In this document: in pieces, positions 5,483 through 11,071 of the stretch
How positions within the stretch are numbered: the first letter of the stretch is position 1
Layout: the number at the start of each line of letters is the position of its first letter
Assembly (NCBI GenBank): GCA_033764265.1
Contig: JANRJB010000277.1
Location: 1 to 11,071 of the forward strand
Origin: VGEM01 sp033764265
GTDB taxonomy: Bacteria; Pseudomonadota; Alphaproteobacteria; Rhodospirillales; Rhodospirillaceae
Direction of reading: 5' to 3'
Length of the DNA: 11,071 bases
Made by a program: the position numbers and the translations under genes
The notes under the pieces: model-generated
Told to the model about the DNA's origin: nothing
The model's input: only the letters and a program-made list of their open reading frames with translations
Databases searched by the model: none

Positions 5483-8326
5483 CTATTCCTCTTCGCCGCC
5501 GCTCGCCGCCGCGGGTTCGGCGCCATTGCTGTTGCCGGCCGCCGCGGACTCGTCGCCCGGCAGATGCGCCACCGAGGTCACCTGCTCGTCCTCGCCGGTG
5601 GCGAACAGCGTCACGCCTTGCGTCGAGCGCCCGGCGATGCGGATGTCCGACACGCCCATGCGGATCAGGCGGCCCTTGTCGGTGATCATCATGATCTGGT
5701 CAGCGTCCTTGACCGGGAAGCTGGCGACCACGTCGCCATTGCGTTTTCCGGTGGCGATCGAGGTGATGCCCTGCCCGCCGCGGCCGCTGACGCGATATTC
5801 ATAGGCCGACGTGCGCTTGCCGAAGCCCTTCAGGGTGGCGGTCAGGACGAATTCCTCCTGCGCCGCGAAGCGCTGGAATTCCTCGTCGGTCAGCACGCGC
5901 GCCGAATCGCCGACGCTGTCGCCCTCCTCGCCCGCCGCCGGCACCTCGTCCAGGTCGTCGCCGCCGCGCAGCTTCTTGGCCATGCGCAGGTACGCGTCGC
6001 GGCTGTCGGTGTCGAACTCGACGTGCTTCAGGATCGACATGGAGATCACCACGTCGCCGTCGGCCAGTTTGATGCCGCGCACGCCGACCGAGTTGCGCCC
6101 GGCGAACACACGCACATCGGCCACCGAGAAGCGGATGCACTTTCCGTGCCGGGTGTTGAGCAGAACGTCGTTGCTTTCGTCGCAGGTCGCAACGCCGATC
6201 AGGCGGTCGGTGCCGTTCTCCTCGAGCTTCATGGCGATCTTGCCGTTGCGGAAGATGCTGACGAAGTCCGAGAGCTTGTTGCGCCGCACGGTGCCGGCGG
6301 CGGTGGCGAACATCACGTTCAGCTGATCCCAGGTGCTTTCGTCCTCGGGCATCGGCATGACGGTGGAGATGGTCTCGCCCTCTTTCAGCGGCAAGAGGTT
6401 GACCATCGCCTTGCCGCGGCTCTGCGGCGTACCGAGCGGCAGGCGGTAGACCTTGAGCTTGTAGGCCATGCCGGTGGTGGAGAAGAACAGCACCGGCGTG
6501 TGGGTGTTGACCACGTACAGCGCGGTAACGAAATCCTCCTCTTTCGTGGCCATGCCGGCGCGGCCCTTGCCGCCGCGGCGCTGGGCGCGATAGGTCGACA
6601 GCGGCACGCGCTTGATCCAGCCGGAGTTGGTGACCGTGACCACCATGTCCTCGCGCTGGATCAGGTCCTCGATGTCGGTCTCGAACTCCACTTCCTCGAT
6701 CGCGGTGCGCCGCGGCGTGCCGTACTCGGTCTTCATCTCGACCAGTTCGTCGCGCATGATCTTGTACAGCCGCTCGCGCGACCGCAGGATGTCGAGGTAG
6801 TTGACGATTTGCGCGCCGATGTCCTTCAGTTCCTGGTGGATCTTGTCGCGTTCCAGGCCGGTCAGGCGCTGCAGGCGCAACTCGAGAATGGCCTTCGCCT
6901 GGGCCTCGGACAGCGTGTAGGCGCCGTCGACGACCTTGCGGTCTGGCTCGTCGATCAGCGCCACCAGGGGCGCCACGTCGGCCGCCGGCCACGCCCGCGC
7001 CATCAACTGCTCGCGCGCGACGTTGGGGTCGGGCGCCTTGCGGATCAGCTCGATCACCTCGTCCAGGTTGGCGACCGCGATAGCCAGGCCGACCAGGGTA
7101 TGGGCGCGGTTGCGCGCCTGGCCCAGCTCGTACACCGTGCGGCGGCGGATGACGTCCTCGCGGAAGGCGATGAACGCCGTCAGCATGGCGCGCAGCGTCA
7201 TGGTTTCGGGTTTGCCGGCGTTGATCGCCAGCATGTTGACGCCGAAGCTCGACTGCAGCGGGGTGAACTTGTACAGCTGGTTCAGCACCACCTCGGGCAC
7301 CGCGTCGCGGCGCAGCTCGACCACCACCCGCACGCCGTGCCGGTCGGATTCGTCGCGCACCTCGGAGATGCCCTCGATCTTCTTCTCGCGCACCAGCTCG
7401 CCGATTTTCTCGACCATGCCGGCCTTGTTGACCTGGTAGGGCACCTCGGTGACGATGATGGCGCTGCGGTCCTTGGCCAGCGTCTCGAACTCGGCGCGGC
7501 CGCGCATGACGATCGAGCCGCGCCCGGTGGCGTAGCCGGCGCGGATGCCGGCATGGCCCAGGATGATGCCCCCGGTCGGGAAGTCCGGCCCCGGGATGAT
7601 CTCCATGATCTTTTCGTCGGTGGTGGCGGGGTCGTCGATCAGCGCGCAGCAGGCGTCGATCACTTCGCCCAGGTTGTGCGGCGGCACGTTGGTCGCCATG
7701 CCGACGGCGATGCCGCCCGCGCCGTTGACGAGCAGGTTGGGAAAGCGCGCCGGCAGCACCAGCGGTTCGCTGACCGTTTCGTCGTAGTTGGGCTGGAAAT
7801 CGACCGTGTCGCGGTCGATGTCGTCGAGCAGCGAATGCGCCGGCTTGGCGAGCCGGGCTTCGGTGTAGCGCATTGCCGCCGGCGGGTCGGCGTCCATCGA
7901 TCCGAAGTTGCCCTGGCCGTCGATCAGCGGCAGGCGCATGGAGAAGTCCTGCGCCATGCGCACCATGGCGTCGTAGATCGCCTGGTCGCCGTGCGGGTGG
8001 TATTTGCCCATCACGTCGCCGACGATGCGCGCCGATTTGCGGAACGGCTTGTTGTACTCGTAGCCGTTTTCCTTCATCGCGTAGAGGATGCGCCGGTGCA
8101 CCGGCTTTAGCCCGTCGCGCACGTCGGGCAGCGCGCGGCTGACGATCACGCTCATGGCGTAATCGAGGTAGCTGCGCTTCATTTCCTCTTCGATCGAGAT
8201 CGGATTGATGTCGAAGTCGCCGGGGCCCGCCCCGCCGGCCGGAGGCTGCGTCGGCGGCGCGCCGTTGCCCCCGGCCGCGTCTGCCGCGGGCGTGGCGTCG
8301 GTGGGCTCGATGTTCGGTTCGCTCAT
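5483..8326 (-). CDS. gyrA: DNA gyrase subunit A
   Basis: A 947-residue subunit that, with GyrB, introduces negative supercoils using ATP. The catalytic tyrosine is Y154 in AAMRYTEARL. The quinolone-resistance region HPHGDQAIYD (110-119) has Gln115 at the position of E. coli Ser83, while Asp119 (E. coli Asp87) is kept. The GyrA box QRRGGKG (582-588), which separates gyrase from topoisomerase IV, is intact, and repeated beta-pinwheel blades follow. The protein is about 70 residues longer than E. coli GyrA. The extra length comes from a Pro/Ala/Gly-rich N-terminal extension (about 1-36), an acidic insert in the C-terminal domain and an acidic tail ending GGEEE. The ATG at 8326 lacks a strong Shine-Dalgarno sequence. 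It lies 53 bp behind ssb and is probably cotranscribed with it. Confidence 0.98.
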   Translation of the reverse strand: MSEPNIEPTDATPAADAAGGNGAPPTQPPAGGAGPGDFDINPISIEEEMKRSYLDYAMSVIVSRALPDVRDGLKPVHRRILYAMKENGYEYNKPFRKSARIVGDVMGKYHPHGDQAIYDAMVRMAQDFSMRLPLIDGQGNFGSMDADPPAAMRYTEARLAKPAHSLLDDIDRDTVDFQPNYDETVSEPLVLPARFPNLLVNGAGGIAVGMATNVPPHNLGEVIDACCALIDDPATTDEKIMEIIPGPDFPTGGIILGHAGIRAGYATGRGSIVMRGRAEFETLAKDRSAIIVTEVPYQVNKAGMVEKIGELVREKKIEGISEVRDESDRHGVRVVVELRRDAVPEVVLNQLYKFTPLQSSFGVNMLAINAGKPETMTLRAMLTAFIAFREDVIRRRTVYELGQARNRAHTLVGLAIAVANLDEVIELIRKAPDPNVAREQLMARAWPAADVAPLVALIDEPDRKVVDGAYTLSEAQAKAILELRLQRLTGLERDKIHQELKDIGAQIVNYLDILRSRERLYKIMRDELVEMKTEYGTPRRTAIEEVEFETDIEDLIQREDMVVTVTNSGWIKRVPLSTYRAQRRGGKGRAGMATKEEDFVTALYVVNTHTPVLFFSTTGMAYKLKVYRLPLGTPQSRGKAMVNLLPLKEGETISTVMPMPEDESTWDQLNVMFATAAGTVRRNKLSDFVSIFRNGKIAMKLEENGTDRLIGVATCDESNDVLLNTRHGKCIRFSVADVRVFAGRNSVGVRGIKLADGDVVISMSILKHVEFDTDSRDAYLRMAKKLRGGDDLDEVPAAGEEGDSVGDSARVLTDEEFQRFAAQEEFVLTATLKGFGKRTSAYEYRVSGRGGQGITSIATGKRNGDVVASFPVKDADQIMMITDKGRLIRMGVSDIRIAGRSTQGVTLFATGEDEQVTSVAHLPGDESAAAGNSNGAEPAAASGGEEE

Positions 8327-8379
8327 GCGATGGCTTTCAGGAAGGGAAACGCGTGCAAACGCCGGTCAGTCCCGACGCG

Positions 8380-8892
8380 CTAGAACGGAATGTCGTCGTC
8401 CATGTCCGACGACTTGCCGCGGCCACCACCGCCGCCGCGCGACGACGATCCGGAATCCCAACCACCGCCGCCGCCTGAGGGGCCGTCGTCCATGTCACTG
8501 CCGCCCCCGCCCATGCTTCCGCCGCCGCCGCCACCGCCACCGCCCTTGCCGTCGAGCATGGTCAGTTCGCCGCCGTAGCCCTGGAGCACGACCTCGGTGG
8601 AGTATTTTTCCTGGCCGGACTGGTCGGTCCACTTGCGCGTCTGCAATTGGCCCGACACGTACACCTTGGAGCCCTTCTTCAGGTATTTCTCGGCGATGTC
8701 CGCCAGGTTGCCGAAGATCACCACCCGGTGCCATTCGGTCTTTTCCTTGCGCTCGCCCGACTGCTTGTCGCGCCAGGATTCCGAGGTCGCCAGGCTCAGG
8801 TTGGCGACCTTGGTGCCGTTCTGGGTGGTGCGGACTTCCGGATCGCGGCCCAGATTGCCGATGAGGATCACCTTGTTGACGCTGCCTGCCAT
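8380..8892 (-). CDS. ssb: Single-stranded DNA-binding protein (SSB)
   Basis: A 170-residue protein that coats single-stranded DNA in replication, repair and recombination. The OB fold covers about residues 1-112 (SVNKVILIGNLGRDPEVR at the start; EWHRVVIFG near 53-61; KGSKVYVSGQLQTRKW near 73-88). A Gly-rich linker of about 40 residues, with runs of up to nine glycines, leads to the tip DMDDDIPF (163-170), which binds partner proteins. The linker also holds a near-copy of the tip, SDMDD at 132-136. AGGAG lies 8 nt before the ATG. It diverges from uvrA across 260 bp and is probably the first gene of the ssb-gyrA-coaD transcript. Confidence 0.97.
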   Translation of the reverse strand: MAGSVNKVILIGNLGRDPEVRTTQNGTKVANLSLATSESWRDKQSGERKEKTEWHRVVIFGNLADIAEKYLKKGSKVYVSGQLQTRKWTDQSGQEKYSTEVVLQGYGGELTMLDGKGGGGGGGGGSMGGGGSDMDDGPSGGGGGWDSGSSSRGGGGGRGKSSDMDDDIPF

Positions 8893-9042
8893 GAAACGCT
8901 CCTGAAAACGGGCGCTGCGAACGCCCGAACTGCCGGCCCCGCGCGGCCCTTGATCCGAGGCACCTTAACGGTCGTAAACGGCCTGCGGAAGCCCCGCCGT
9001 GCCTGTGGAAAACTCAAGCAAATGAAGCGTTTGCCGGGGCCG

Positions 9043-9071
9043 TTGCCGCCGCCGCCCAATCGGCGTATGAA
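9043..9071 (+). promoter_or_regulatory. Candidate uvrA promoter
   Basis: TTGCCG (9043-9048) and TATGAA (9066-9071) are separated by 17 bp; each matches the housekeeping consensus at four of six positions. Transcription would start near 9078-9080, which places the candidate LexA box right after the start point. The agreement of the two sites strengthens both. Confidence 0.4.
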
Positions 9072-9085
9072 GTTCGCCCCCGGTG

Positions 9086-9100
9086 AAACATAACGAGAAC
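9086..9100 (+). promoter_or_regulatory. Candidate LexA (SOS) box upstream of uvrA
   Basis: AAAC-N7-GAAC at 9086-9100 reads GTTC-TCGTTAT-GTTT on the other strand. The alphaproteobacterial LexA operator is GTTC-N7-GTTC, so seven of eight defined bases match and the spacing is exact. It ends 52 bp before the uvrA start codon and lies just downstream of the candidate -10 box, a position where bound LexA would block transcription. uvrA is a classic SOS gene. ssb is about 190 bp away in the other direction and may or may not share it. Confidence 0.55.
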
Positions 9101-9152
9101 ATTTAGCCCCGATGCGCGATCATCTCAAGGTCTTTCGTCGGGGTATCCCGGC

Positions 9153-11071
<1,919 letters not shown>

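Noticed and set aside
4867..5526. Upstream extension of the PRTase-like frame through coaD
   Set aside because: This part translates coaD in the wrong frame into Arg/Gly-rich low-complexity sequence; the GTG at 4866 is the sensible start.
5441..8110. An 889-codon plus-strand frame opposite gyrA
   Set aside because: It is the complement of gyrA, whose motifs are complete; the His/Val/Asp-rich composition is typical of antisense GC-rich frames.
8500..8560. GC-rich trinucleotide runs as a repeat array
   Set aside because: They encode the polyglycine linker of SSB and are ordinary low-complexity coding sequence.
8915..8930. GAAC-N4-GAAC as a LexA site near ssb
   Set aside because: The spacing is 4, not 7, so it does not fit the alphaproteobacterial box.
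9072..9086. GTTC-N7-GTGA as a LexA site before uvrA
   Set aside because: The second half matches only two of four bases, and the site at 9086-9100 is much better.

Overview
The window looks like a stretch of a GC-rich alphaproteobacterial chromosome, perhaps from the Rhodospirillales or a relative. The reasons are the high GC content, the gene order uvrA / ssb-gyrA-coaD / cyclophilin (recalled as common in that class), the CPVS variant of the first UvrA zinc site, and a candidate GTTC-N7-GTTC-type SOS box. The assignment is inferred from protein motifs and gene order, not from a database search.

Layout, left to right. Positions 1-178 hold a tRNA-Lys(UUU) gene on the minus strand. Downstream of it lies a second copy of its last 25 bases, separated from the gene by a 78-bp element made of two palindromic units. 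Next is an exported DUF1838-type protein (389-1504, plus). It converges on a two-gene minus-strand unit: a periplasmic cyclophilin (2068-2670) and a GNAT acetyltransferase (1513-2067) whose GTG start directly abuts the cyclophilin stop. Divergent from these is a YbjQ/UPF0145 gene (2805-3128, plus). Its stop codon overlaps that of a convergent PEP-CTERM surface-protein gene (3125-3844, minus). The 305 bp behind that gene (3845-4149) hold a candidate promoter with 10-bp direct repeats, a small perfect hairpin, and a short reading frame with a strong Shine-Dalgarno sequence whose end resembles the end of ybjQ.

The right half is the housekeeping core. ssb (8380-8892), gyrA (5483-8326) and coaD (4863-5426) run on the minus strand with gaps of 53 and 56 bp. 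An uncharacterised phosphoribosyltransferase-like gene (4150-4866) overlaps the end of coaD by 4 bp. uvrA (9153 to the window end, plus) diverges from ssb and is truncated by the window. Between them are a candidate promoter and a LexA-type operator upstream of uvrA.

The genes combine DNA replication and repair (ssb, gyrA, uvrA), cofactor synthesis (coaD) and periplasmic folding (cyclophilin). The segment between coaD and the cyclophilin looks accessory: a PRTase-like protein, a PEP-CTERM protein and YbjQ. I saw no CRISPR array, no transposase gene and no complete defence system. The least explained items are the element in the tRNA 3' end and the coaD-coupled PRTase-like gene.
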